Positions 50,555-62,113 are shown, counted from the first letter of the stretch. The stretch is DNA of 64,000 nt from Epichloe hybrida (GCA_019022495.1 JAFEKR010000008.1:806001-870000), one strand, 5' to 3'. Program-made: numbers and translations. Notes: a model not told the origin generated them from the letters alone.

Positions 50555-52028
50555 ATGTCGACATACAACGGGCGACACGGCCCCAACGTTTCAGCATACC
50601 TTCGCGACCTCAACACCATCAGTCCCCAGGACACCACAGATGCCACCGCTGAGGATGGCTTCAACATGGAAGATGATCTAGCGCTTTTCACGAATACGCA
50701 ATTCTTCGATTTCGACTCTGGTCAGAATACCGACTTCCAGGCCCAGCCTGTCAAGATCGATGTCGAGACTGCTGCACGACAAAACTCCACTGCGTCTGGA
50801 GATGTTAACACCGCACAGACTGCCATTGGCGATATACCTAGCCTAGACTTTATGTCAAGTGAGTTCCTCTTTCTTCCATCTCCTATTCTTCACCTTCCTT
50901 GCTGTTCCTCTTATCCTTTTCCCCGGTTCGTGCGCGGTGCCAAACACGCAAAGCGTCGACGAGATATTGTCCTTGCGCCCGTTGGGCAACCTCCAGCGGG
51001 GTTTCCCAAGGCGTAACTCATCATCCCTCCAATACGCAAATCACACAATCTGCGCGCTTGCTTCCTCTTTCTGCCTTTCGCTGCCAATGCAACCACTCGA
51101 TACCTGTTGTTGTTGCGCCCTTCGGCCCGACGAGAGCCACCGTTCTCTGGACGCTGCGACGGTCCATGTGTCGGAAGCGGGGCGGGTGGGGTTCGTCCTC
51201 GATTACAAATGGCCAGCGATGGTGCAATTCCTCGTGATCTGTGCTATGCGCTGGTTGCGGTTGCGGTTGCGCAGCGTCATCACTATCCCGTTCTGCACGG
51301 CGTCTAAAACTTCGCCGCGACAGGTTCTTTCCGCCCCCTCTTCCATGCCATGGGAACGAGAGAAAGTCGGATTCAATTCCCTTTTCACCATGGCAATTTC
51401 CATCAGAGACATGCCTTGCATGTTGAATGAGCACGGGCTAACATGATTGATCCGCACCGCAATAGGCGACTTCAACTTCACTGATTTCAACAATACCTAC
51501 GTCGCCCCACCCATGAATGGGTTTCAAAATGTCGCGCAGGGTTTCCATCCCCCCCTCCAGCCTAGTCACGCCCAGGTCCAGATTCCCCATCAGCAGCCCC
51601 AGTTCCGCCAAGGCCATACCCGCGCTGGCGACAAGAGGAAGTCAGAGGCCATGTCTGCCGCTCCCGTTGCGGCTCCCACCCCCGTTGGCCAGCAGATGAA
51701 CTTTGAAGAGTCTTCTCGCGTCGCCGCTGAGGAGGACAAGCGCCGCCGAAACACGGCCGCCAGTGCCCGCTTCCGTATCAAGAAGAAGCAGCGGGAGCAG
51801 GCTCTGGAGAAGTCGGCCAAGGAGATGAATGACAAGGTCACTGCTCTGGAGAACAAGGTCTCTCAGCTGGAGACGGAGAACAAGTGGCTAAAGAACCTGC
51901 TTGTCGAAAAGAACGAAGGCAGCGATGACATCACTGCTCTGTGTAAGGAGTTTACCAAGCACGCGAGTGAAAAGACCAAGACCACCGTCGAGTCATTTAC
52001 TTCCGAGTCTACGCAGGACGGTCGATGA
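50555..52028 (+). CDS. bZIP transcription factor of the Cys-3/MetR type, 288 aa, 2 exons
   Basis: Exons are 50,555-50,858 and 51,466-52,028. The 607-nt intron has GTGAGT, a GCTAAC branch site and TAG, and splicing keeps the frame (..FMS-S-DFNF..). The start is ATG 50,555; the open frame upstream of it lacks conservation signs. Near the C-terminus lies the basic region EDKRRRNTAASARFRIKKKQ followed by a zipper with leucines at heptad spacing to KNLLVEKN. This basic region is that of N. crassa CYS-3 and A. nidulans MetR, the activators of sulfur-assimilation genes under sulfur limitation. The N-terminus is acidic/aromatic (activation-like), and a Gln/Pro-rich part precedes the bZIP. It is nuclear by family knowledge. 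Sulfur regulation of this gene itself is an inference. Confidence 0.93.
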
Positions 52029-52511
52029 CCCAACACCTATTAGGAGCTGACTTGTTCTCCTTTGGTTCCTTTTCATTGAAAAACATGAAGAGTATTGATT
52101 ATGTGATGACATGTATGTGGTGAGTCGTGGACGTTCGCGGCATGAATCAAATGTGCTCAGGGGAGGCGTTTCAACGGGTTCTGGCGTTCTTCTCTATTTT
52201 TATCTCACTTTGATTGTTGCAAAAAGGTCTATGGGGGCGGCGTGACACATTTTGGATAAGTGAGACGAGAGAGTCCCCGGTCCTAAGTACGTGAGGGGTT
52301 TTGCACAGCAACACATCTAGATATCGAGGTAGATGTCGATTGTTCCTTATTCTGTTCATACGAAGTTTACAACGTCTGAGTCGTCGCAACAGAGTTGCTC
52401 CACAAATGCGTCACTTCTATGAAAATCCTGTGATATGTGTCCTATTCCCCTCCATGTGTATTTCACAAATTAAATGTGCTCCATCCAAAGTTCAACTGCG
52501 AACAAGTGGCC

Positions 52512-52934
52512 TCAACGCCCTTCCTCCTTTTCCTTCTTGAGCGCCTCCATCCTCTGCTTATTTCGCTGCCCCAGAACCCGCAGCGTATTCTCCTTTTCGA
52601 TCGCCGACATTTCCGCTCAATTTCCTATCCGGGACATGGTCCCGTCGACGTTGACGACGAGCGGACCCAAGCGGTCTAGCTTGACGGTTGATCCGTCGCC
52701 AGAGACGTCGAGCGTGGTTGTTCCCTGTCCGGGGGCGGGGAGGGCCCTTTCAAGGGGGTTCGCGGTGGTGGATGTGTCTTCTTGTTCTTGTCCTTCTGAG
52801 CTTTCTGCCGGGGGTCCTCCTGCGGTACCTCCTGCTGCGGAGGAGAAGGACGTGGGAGAGGTGTGTGAGGAGGGCATCGTGATGCGTGGTGCTCTTGTGG
52901 TGAGGTGCGCGGTACGGATGAGACGAGAGAGCAT
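52512..52934 (-). pseudogene. Short probable mitochondrial fungal protein with in-frame TGA
   Basis: From ATG 52,934 the frame runs 105 codons to a TGA at 52,617-52,619, then stays open for 34 more codons to a TGA at 52,512. Residues 1-20 (MLSRLIRTAHLTTRAPR) look like a mitochondrial presequence. A Ser/Gly/Pro-rich part follows, and then TLDVSGDGSTVKLDRLGPLVVNVDGTMSRIGN, with AEMSAIEKENTLRVLGQRNK after the stop. I recall a fungal family in which this block is continuous, with Trp at the stop position (NW..M...E..NTLRVLGKRN). So TGG has probably become TGA. Whether it is a null allele, a read-through stop, a sequencing error or a tolerated truncation is open. No GT..AG intron can remove the stop. 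Function of the family is unknown to me. It is convergent with the bZIP gene. Confidence 0.7.
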
Positions 52935-54073
52935 TGCGGTTTTTGATGCTTTACGCGAAGTGCTGATGGAAGGTTCTAGGTCTCTCTGGTGGAGAAGCGA
53001 AGGCTGGTAGTGTACATGCGGCTGGTGGTGCTTGCGGTTGCGTATGATGAGTGGGAGGGGATGATACGTGGCTTTTAATGTATTTATTTTTCCAAAGACA
53101 TGATGCAGTTTGGTTGGCTGATGAGATGAGAGGTTCGTCTTGATGTACACATGTATGTTCAAAATTGTTCAACGGGGTTGGAGGTTTTGGAGAGCCCCAC
53201 CGTTTATCCGGGACGGAGGCATGATGATGATGGGTCGACCGATGGCGGATTTCGACGAGAGGTTGATCCGGCTGCGTTTGTGGTGAAATGCGCATTGACT
53301 TGAAACCATTTTGGAGATTTGGGGGCGCGATCTTGATCAAAAGGTGGTATTAATATGTATGATATTGGTTGACTATCAGCCAGTGAGGCAAGTATCGGTA
53401 TCTAGAGCTACGCTCGCGCATTGTCAGTCCAAGCGTGGTGACTATCAACATGTACAACCTCAAGGATAATGAGATCAAGTCAAGTTTGAAGTTTCTCCGC
53501 TTTGTGACCAGCTTCTGAGGTTCAGCTTTGATCTATGATTTCAGCAAAAGGCCATCAGGCAATGCTGTCAACAAGTGTACACCACGCCGTGCCTTGCCGC
53601 GGACCCAGCCACGTACACGTTCTGGCGGAGCAATCATGCACGACACATTTCCGAATGCAGTGCAACTCGACGTGTCTGCGTACAAACAGGTGCACAAGGT
53701 GGGCCGGCATCAATGCGTTATGGTGCTTGCTGCAGGACGGGATGGGACCCTCTGGGAAAGGGGAGTGCGGAATGTTGTGCCAGTCGTTACGACAATAGCC
53801 GGGCTGCGATGCAAACTTGTGATTCGAACTGGGTAACATGGGACACCGCCTTTCTGGGCGACGAGGCTTGTGTGGGTTCTTGTTTCATGACGGGCGAGGG
53901 CGAGGGCGATGGCGATGGCGATGGCGATGGCGATGGTGATGATGCTTCCGCAACTGTCAAAGTGACGAGAAGCATTGTCTCTCACGAGTCAAGGGGCCAG
54001 CAGCCTGCCGAATTCCCGATCTGGCGTCGCACCGAGCGAGCGGGAGCTACATACAGTGCCAGCACTGCCAGGT
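52935..54073. other. Intergenic region ending at the right RIP block
   Basis: Normal composition. It holds the small gene's promoter, a GGCGAT microsatellite (53,893-53,945) and several overlapping open frames of about 90-180 codons on both strands that I do not accept as genes. It ends exactly at the Copia-3 LTR. Confidence 0.6.
53893..53945. repeat. (GGCGAT)n microsatellite
   Basis: About eight hexamer units of GGCGAG/GGCGAT/GGTGAT. It produces Gly-Asp and Ser-Pro repeats in spurious frames. Confidence 0.95.
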
Positions 54074-54305
54074 TGTCAGGGAGAGCTCCCTTGAAGCATA
54101 GGTTATATGAGGGCAGCGCGTATTAACAGGGATAAAACGCGAGGTTAGACATTAGTAAATACAATATATTTAAAAGTACCTCTGTAGACTAGTTATTACT
54201 ATAGTACACTATATACCTTTTAGGTATAAAAGTTAGGTGCTATTTATACCTTTAATTAACTAAATTAAACGCTTTTTATTATCTATTTATACCCTTACCT
54301 TAATA
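54074..54305 (+). repeat. Copia-3 5' LTR and left border of the right RIP block
   Basis: 232 bp, beginning TGTCAGGGAGAGC and ending CCTTAATA (mutated CCTTGACA). The first 90 bp are little mutated while the rest is heavily mutated, so damage increases going inward from the boundary. Confidence 0.85.
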
Positions 54306-55411
54306 GTTATAAGCCTAGGAGGCTTTAATTACTATTTTTATTAATTATTATTAAAGATATAAGCTCTATTAAATATTATTAATTAATGCTTACCTATATT
54401 ATAAGATAATTACCCCTTTATTATATTAATTAGTTAAAACCCTTATCTTATACTCTAGTTAACTAATATATTCCCCTTTATAATATCTAAAGAAACTCTA
54501 AATATAGTGTTATTATTAAAGAAGGATTAGATTAAGTGGTTTACCTAGGTTAAGAACTACATAGAATTATATAGTATTTAGGAGTATATTAACCCTAATA
54601 AGGTTAAATTACTTAAAGAACTTATAATACTTATATACCCCTAGAGAAGTCTAAGACTAGAGATTACACTAAATAACCCTAATACTCTTAAAGATTAGAA
54701 GATTACTTATAAAGATATAAAGGACTAATTTAACTTTAAATATAAAGAGCTTTAATTTAACCTTATAAAGTATATAAACCTATTAAAGTAAATACTAAAG
54801 ATTAGGGAATATATTTATAAGACTTTTTTAAAGAATATATAAGACTCTCTTAACTTTAATAATAAAGTAAAGGAAAAGGAGTTAGTTTAATATTATACCT
54901 ATAGAATACTTAAGCTTCTTTATAATTAATATAAGCTAAATACTAAGAAAATACTTATCCTTATAGAGAATTACCTTAATAATTACTTATAAGCTAAAGG
55001 TACTTATAATTAGTATAAGTAAGCTATAATAATAAAGGTACTATAGAGAAATTATCTAGATCTTAAGACTTAATAAACTAAGGAGATAATACTATATAAG
55101 TTTATTATCTCTCTTTAAAGTAAATTTAAGGTATTCTAGAAAAAATAAAATAACTTACTTAATAAAGAAGAGAATAATAGCTTTCTTAAGGTAGTTAGTA
55201 AGTTTAAAAGAGACTATAAAGCTCCTTAGAGCTTAATAATAATAAAATTAGCTAATAATACTATTCTTACTAATAGATTAAATAGTTAGAATAAATTAGA
55301 GTAAAGGAAGTGCCCTAGATACTCTAGTTATAATATTTATAATATATTAAAGTAATAGGAATCTTATAATTTATTTAAAGCTCTTTATAAGCTAGAAGCT
55401 ACTCCTAAGGT
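54074..55411 (+). mobile_element. Copia-3: 5' part of a Ty1/Copia element, RIP-degraded
   Basis: It starts with an LTR of the Copia-1/Copia-2 family at 54,074-54,305, directly abutting normal DNA (preceding 5 bp CAGGT). The following sequence (GTTATAAGCCTAGGAGG..) is the same as that inside the Copia-1 5' LTR, then comes Gag-region sequence with many stops. Homology stops at about 55,411, where a different sequence begins with TGTCACGG. No 3' half is seen. Confidence 0.8.
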
Positions 55412-57507
55412 GTCACGGCTTGCACCGAAAGGTTAAGAACGAAGTGATAGCTAAGACTATCGCAGTCGCTACTAGATAAATGCTAGCTAGGGGCGGGTGC
55501 GTGAAGGTTTTAATCTCTAACCTAGCACTAATAATATGCGCTATCTTGAATAAATACCCCGCTCTATAAGCACATAGCTATCTTATAGCTAGCTAGCCTC
55601 TTTATTATCTATATAGCCTAAAGGTTCTTTAAAGACTTGCTTTAATAAATATCCTATCTTTAACCTCTATGCTCCTAATATAATACCCCCCCTATATATA
55701 ATTAACCTTAATTATAAAATAAGTTACTTACTTAGGGTATGGTTACTATATTAGAGCTTTATAAGGAAAAATAAGATAAGGTACCTTATATCTAGATATA
55801 TAAGTGAATAAAAAGAAATAATAATAATAATACTACTAATTAAAAATAACCCCTTATTATAGTTAGTAATGTTCTAATAGTAGCTTACACATAGCTTTAC
55901 TATAGTGAAATAAATATTATTACCTATTATATAGCTAGAAAAAATAATATAAATAACCTATATTAATTTTTATAATTAGTTAAATAAATAAGGTACTTAA
56001 TGCTAGGGTTCTAAATAGTCTAACTAGAGGGCTTATATTATAATTACTATAAGCTTATAGCTGTTAGGTATATGTGCGTTTAGCAGTGCTAATGGTTATT
56101 ATTGTGATTTATGAATTACCTATATGTAATGCGTTAAATTACTTAAGGGGTCTAGGGTTAATATAAAAGAGACTAATTTTTCCTCTCTTTTTACACTTTT
56201 CCTTTCTTTTATAATATCCCTTAACCTTATAAGTTACCCTTACTAGCTAAGTAGTAGCTCTCTTATTACTATTACTTAGTAGTTACTAATCTCTTTTAGT
56301 CCCTAATTATTATTATTATCTATCCTTATTTATCTTAGTTTCTTGCCCTTATCTAGCTTATAAGTTTATACTCTTATTAGTATAACTTCCCTATTTAGTC
56401 TATTATAGCTAACTTATAGCTAGTTTACTATGTCTAAGTCTTATGCCTAAACTCTGCCTTTATTAATACCTTAAGAAAATCTATTAACTAAGAAATCTCC
56501 TATAAAGTCTCCTTAAAAGTAAACTTCTTCTAAAATCTTATTATAAGTTTATTATATCCTTATAGTATCTCTATTACTAACTTATTACTAGTAAAATAAC
56601 TTTAAAAAAGATTCTATATATACACTATTATTAGTAAGTGGTAATATAGAATATTCTCCTAAAAAACAGTACCTATAAGATTCTAGGATACCTTATTAAT
56701 AAAAAAACCTTTCTAGCTAAATATAATAAGTCTTTAAGTATAATATCTTTACTTACTTACTACTTCTTTATAGCTAATATTTAATAGGCTATTTAATAAA
56801 ATATGCTTATTACTTCTAAAATAATAAAAACTATATTATAGTATATCTTTCTTAACTAAAATCTACCTAGTTATTACTAATACGCTGCTAGACTCTAGCT
56901 TAAATTACATAGCTTTATAATAGGCTATTTAAACTTATTAAAGCTACTCCTAAAGGTAACTATTACTATTAAAATAAAGTAAGTATAATCCTATTTCCTA
57001 GATACTAGATTACTACTAACTTACTACTAGCTTATTATAAAAATAAAGAAAAAGCTATAGAATACTATCCTAGTTTATAAAAATTCTAATAAGCATAGTT
57101 ATATCTGCTATGCTTAAATATTTACTAATATTACTTATAAGGTAAAATATAATAAACACACTATAATAGCGCTACTAAGTAATACTATAAATCTAGAGAC
57201 TTAGATTAATATTATAAACTATCTTTACTTTATAGCCTAAAATATCCTAAAGGTAAGCTTTCTTAATATATATAGCTAATGCTTAACTAACTTACTAGTA
57301 GTTTACACTAAATACTATTAATTTACCTAAACATATTAGTCTTATTAAGCTCCTTAGTATACTTTAGGTTTATATATATAGAGAGAGGGATTTTAATAAT
57401 AAAGATACTCCTAAGGCCTCTTTCTCTATGGCTCCTATAGCCGCTAATAATAATAAGGGACTAGTGGTCTTAAGGGCTAACTCTATTATAAAGGGATAGG
57501 TACTTAT
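55412..57507. mobile_element. Unassigned RIP-degraded element(s)
   Basis: It begins TGTCACGGCTTGCACC, a typical fungal LTR start, with a less mutated first 150 bp. A run of seven C at about 55,685 could be the complement of a polypurine tract, suggesting a 270-bp LTR of a minus-strand element. Near 56,434 an ATG opens a frame (MSKSYA-stop-TLPLLIP) after a CT-rich stretch, more like a LINE ORF1 start on +. The two hints disagree, so two elements may be present. No domain is certain. Confidence 0.4.
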
Positions 57508-58317
57508 TGAAATGTAGGGAGCTAGTTGCCAGCTAGCAACAGCTGTATAGGTGTAGCTCTACGGTCGGGGACTAGTAGAATCACCACGTTAAATATTTAT
57601 TTAACGCAACGCAATGGAAGGTTTCGGCAGTTATCAACTAATTGAATTCAATCTAGATGACTTTTACGATATCTTATATACCAATAGAATTGATTTTAGT
57701 GACGTTGTACGGGCAATGCGGCTGTTAGATTAAGAGGCCTAGCTATCTAGCTAGATTAAAAAGATCTTCTTCCTCTCATATACTTACTAACCGTATTGGT
57801 GGATCCGGACCGCTAAAGAGGTCTTACAGGCCACTTTTTATTTTCCGCAAAATTTATTTATATATAAAATCCAAAAAATCAACTCACCACCATATAAACT
57901 AGCAACCTATATACACCAAATTTTGGTCCAAAAAATATTCCTGCATAAAATAAAAGCCCTGTCTTCTAGCTTTAATTTGCTATATGTAAGACTTTTGTAT
58001 GACCTTTAGTTAAAGAGAAAATCGCTGTCAAAGATAGCTATAGGGTAACCTGCTTACGTCACCCTAGCTTACCTAATTACTAGTGGCTATGTGGTTATGG
58101 CTACGCTTGTAGCCATAACGCAATTGAATAATTCACAATTGATTTGGATTAGTTATCCACACGGTTAGTCATAGCTGTTAGCAGCTGTGACGTAGCCATT
58201 AACGGCCACCTTTGCGACCGTTAACAGCTGCAGTGCAGCTGTTAGGCTTGCAATGCAAGCTAGTAATAGAAAGGTCCTTTAACTAGAAAGGGCTAAAAAT
58301 AAGTCTTATTTTTAACA
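57508..58317 (-). repeat. Copia-4 3' LTR, 810 bp, with palindrome cluster
   Basis: It has TG..CA ends on both strands. It is far longer than the 229-232 bp LTRs of the other Copia family. Between 58,090 and 58,265 it contains several near-perfect palindromes. The partner LTR is not in the window, so the left border (57,508) rests on the TG and the loss of pattern only. Confidence 0.65.
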
Positions 58318-61190
58318 CCCCCTCTACAAAAGAATTACGTATAAGCTAATTAAAAAGCGTATAAAGTGATATAGGGTAAACAAGAACTTTTTAGATAAAA
58401 ACAGATAAAAGGGAAAAACAGGAAAAGATAAAAGACCCCCTTTTGAATTCCTAGCTATTGTTAAATATAGCTCCCTTTTTAGCGTTGTTTTTAGTTCCCT
58501 ATTAAAGGGATTTAGTTGTTGGTTTTTAGTGATTATTAAGGCCTAAGAGCTTAATAAAGGCCTGATAAAGAGGTCTAGATAGAGGCTTTGTTAGACCGTC
58601 TGCAGGCATTGACTTCGTATCTAAATATTCAATCTTAGCTAAACCCTCTAAAACCTATTGCCTAATATAGTTAAACTTTAGCAAGGTATGCTTTATACGG
58701 CTATATAAGGCAGGGTTATAGGCAGTGGTTATAGCGCCTTAATTATCGCAATATATCTAGATAGGGGGAGAAATAGGGGTTTTTAGCTCCTTAAATAAGC
58801 CCTAAAGCCACTATAGCTCCCGGAAGGTCTCGCAGATAGCGTTAGCTTTAGCTTCTAATATTAATAAAGCTATTATACTAGCTTTCTTTAATTTCCAGCT
58901 AATAGGTCCGCTAGCTAGCTTGAATAGATAAGCATAGGTTAATTTAGAGGTCTTTTTATCCCCTACAAAATCACTATTGTAATAACCTATTAGGCTTTTG
59001 CTAGCTATACCTTTAGGGTCTCCCCTATAAATTATAGCAAGGAATTTAGTCCCTAATAAGTACCTAAGTAGGTTTTTAGCCGCTTTTAGGTGCTCTATAT
59101 AGGGCCTAGCTAGTGCTATAGATAGCCACTAAAGTGTAAAGGCTACGTCTAGCCTTATAAGTAACATTAGATACATTATAGTCCCTATAATGCACTAATA
59201 GAGCTTGATTTCGCTAGCTATTAAAAGCTTAGTGGTTTGCGTAGCTAAAACGCCTAGCTAAAGAGGTATGCTAATAGGCTTACTATCTAGCATGTTAAAT
59301 CGATTTAAAGCCTCTAAGATATACTAAGATTAATGAATTTTCAGGACCCTATTAGGTCTATCTCGTACAATTTAAACCCCTAAGAAGAATTCAGCCAGCC
59401 CCCTATCTTCTATTAGATAGACTTTATGAAGTTCCCTTTTAAGTCTTTAGATATAACGTAAATCCATTCCAATTAGAAGACAATCATCTACATACGTGAT
59501 AATAAAGGTTTTAGTGAAGGAATTATAGAATATAGCTAGGTCAGAAATTAGAGGGCTAAATCCTAGGGACTTTAGCACTGCAATTAGTGCTTGTTGCCAC
59601 TCCCTTAAGCTTTGTTTTAGGCTATATAAAGATTTCTATAATAAAATTACTTAATCTTTAAAAGGTTTATAGCCAAAACTTTTAGCTAATTTAGCTAATT
59701 TAGGGTTTGCTTCAAGGAATTCGATAAATCCGTCCGGAATAACCATATAAATCTATTATTATAGCTTACTATTAAGAAAAGCTCCTATAAAATTAACCTA
59801 TTCGATTTCCTAGTTATTCCAAGCCGCTAGGGCTAGTAAAATCCTCTAGCTAGGGGGAATGCTTATGGCTGCAAAGGTCTCTAGATAATCTAGACCTTTG
59901 ATTTGCATAAATCCCTTAGCAACGAGTCAGGCCTTGAATTTTAAAGGATTATTTTCTTTATCCTTTTTAAGCTTATAAACAAGCCTATTCTTTAGTACTT
60001 TTCAGCCCTTAAGTACTTAGTCTTTCCCTATAAATTTAAAAGTACTAGCCTTTAGAAGCTGTTTATATTCCTTATACGTAGCTTCTATCCATTTATCCCT
60101 TTCAGGGCTAGATATAGCTTGCTTCTAGGTCTTAGGTTCGGGGCTATTAGAGTTGTTTTCCTTTAGCTTCTCCCGTACCTTAAAGCAGATTTCTTTTATA
60201 AAATCTAGAGAAGAAGGGGAACTAATATTAACATCCATAGGGTCAATATTAGGGTCAAAGTCGGTAATTTTGTCAAAATCAAGGTCCGGAGTCGAAATCT
60301 GATTTCCTAGTGAAGTTACGGGCGTGGCCTCCTCTAAGGCCTCTGGAATCGGTTCCTTAGGGGGTTGTACAGGCCCTATAGGGTGTTTTTCTTAACCTAT
60401 AGGGGGATTTTGATTTCCTATGTTGTCTATAGGGTAATCCTTTAAACCTTAATTTAGATCTTATCTTCTAAATCATTTTCCCCCTCTAAAGGGTTATCCC
60501 CTATAGAAAGCCTAGGTAATCCTTTAGAGACAGGACCTATAGGCTCTATAATCTTAATAAAGCTAGTCTTTGTAACTAGCCTTTTAGAGGGGATGTATAC
60601 TAGGTAGGTGTTAGAACCTAGTGTAGCTAATAACCTTTAAGGGATAGTCCTAGCTACTAACTTCTAGGCTTTAGGTCGTTTTTCCAGGGGGATTAGAATC
60701 TTACAGTGAGATCCTATAGCTCTAATACTGCTAATATCAGTCGTATAGGGCTGATTTAGCTCCCTAGCTAGCAGTTATTCAGGGCTTTTATCCTTTGTGG
60801 TATTAGCAGTTATATTAACTAGGTTAATAACTGCAGGTAATACAAAACACCATAGATATAAGGGTAATTTTGCCCACTAGATAGTAGCCCTTAATCGATC
60901 TAGAATAGTACGAATAGAACGCTCTGCTAATCCATTTTGCTCATGGATATAGGGACTAGAAGTCGTAAATTTAATCCCTTTAGAATTTAACTAGGTTTAA
61001 CAACTAGAATTGATTTCTTGGCCCCCATTAAAGTGAAGGTGCCTAGGATATTGACCTAGTTGATTTTTAAGCCCTCTAAAGAAGCCCTTAATAGCCCTAT
61101 AAACAGTTAGGCCTTCCTTATTTGGTAATAAGAAGTAATAGATCTAGATTATTAGTTTTAGGTGCCTAAGGTAGTTCTATAAGAAATATT
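57508..61190 (-). mobile_element. Copia-4: 5'-truncated Ty1/Copia element, mildly RIP-mutated
   Basis: A long LTR (57,508-58,317) has GTAGAGGGGGTG (polypurine tract) beside it on the minus strand. Going inward on the minus strand, the RNase H motif YCDN.GAI..AYN lies near 58,730-58,780, reverse transcriptase with an intact YVDD at 59,483-59,494 (in YVDDCLLIG), and the integrase end with YIHEQNGLAERSIRT near 60,910-60,960. Homology ends near 61,190, so Gag and the 5' LTR are missing. GC content is higher and stops are fewer than in Copia-1/2/3, and it is a different family. It is probably younger or less exposed to RIP. Confidence 0.85.
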
Positions 61191-61860
61191 ACATCCTAGC
61201 CTGCTGTCTACTAAGATTTACCTAGAAGGGTTAAACTTTTATATATATTAAGAAATTCATAATAGTTAGTAGTTTATAATATTATAAGAGAGTTATTATA
61301 ATTATAAGAGAGTAATAACATAATAAAGGTTATGTGTTTAAATCCTAGTTATATAAAAGAGTTTTTACTTTTTAGTATATAAGCTAAATTCTAATTAATT
61401 TGATTATTAACCTATGTTATTATTATTAGTTATAGGTAAGGGAAAGGGTCTTTATGCTACCCTGTAAGTTAAGTAATTTGCTTTAATAAGATATTAGGAA
61501 AAGATATGTAATTATATATAAGACTGCGATAGTTAGATAAAAGAGAAAAATAAAGAAAAGGGCGCGATCATAAGCGCTAGGCTTATAACCTGTGGAGTGA
61601 TTTAGTGGTAAAGAGTAATAAAAAGAGAAGATAATGTGGAATTACTATCTAGGAATTTAACAAGGCAAAAGGAAGCTATTATAGCTTTAAATTTGTAAGT
61701 AATGAATTAAGGTCTTTAAGTGAAGCCTGTAATGAATTGCGATAGCAAACGCGATCACAAACGCAATGCGGGAAGATGCATTATTAAACGAAGAATCTGA
61801 CGATGTGATGCCTGAGGCTGCGATGTGAGGCTGTGATTCTTAACAAAAGGGATGGGAATA
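61190..61860. other. AT-rich transition zone with pol III-like motifs
   Basis: Degraded AT-rich DNA grading to normal composition by about 61,740. Near 61,266 TAGTTAGTAG resembles a tRNA A box, and near 61,337 TGTTTAAATCC resembles a B box, in the right order on the + strand. Another A-box-like TGATTTAGTGG lies near 61,597. This could be a tRNA-derived SINE remnant. No intact tRNA fold is claimed. Confidence 0.35.
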
Positions 61861-61958
61861 ATCCGTACGACAGACTTCTCGGCAGTCAGCTCGCCTGCTC
61901 GACTAGAACACATGGACTACATAAAACACCGACCTAGGTAGGTGTTTGTGTAATCCTT

Positions 61959-62113
61959 ATCTCCTTAGTCGTGATACAGCCTGTGGAGTCACGTCAACCA
62001 GGGGTCTGTATGTATCTCTAGCTTACTTTTATCCAACTGGATACACGCAGACCCCTGGTTAACGTGACTCCACACGCTCTACGTATGTATCACGACTACA
62101 CATGTAAGGAGAT
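61959..62113. mobile_element. Hairpin (foldback/MITE-like) element, copy 2
   Basis: 155 bp with the same termini (ATCTCCTTA..TAAGGAGAT) as the copy at 26,242. The inner stem GTGGAGTCACGT..CCAGGGG and the loop are nearly the same. The outer stem is different (GTCGTGATAC in both arms), with the right arm about 17 bp longer. No clear target duplication. It sits about 100 bp outside the right RIP block. Confidence 0.85.

Noticed and set aside
53575..54126. 183-codon open frame crossing into the Copia-3 LTR
   Set aside because: It contains the GGCGAT microsatellite and ends inside the transposon LTR; overlapping frames are open on both strands.
61925..61950. Short imperfect palindrome (AAACACC..CCTAGG..GGTGTTT) beside hairpin copy 2
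   Set aside because: Only about 24 bp with mismatches, single occurrence; considered chance or debris next to the hairpin element.
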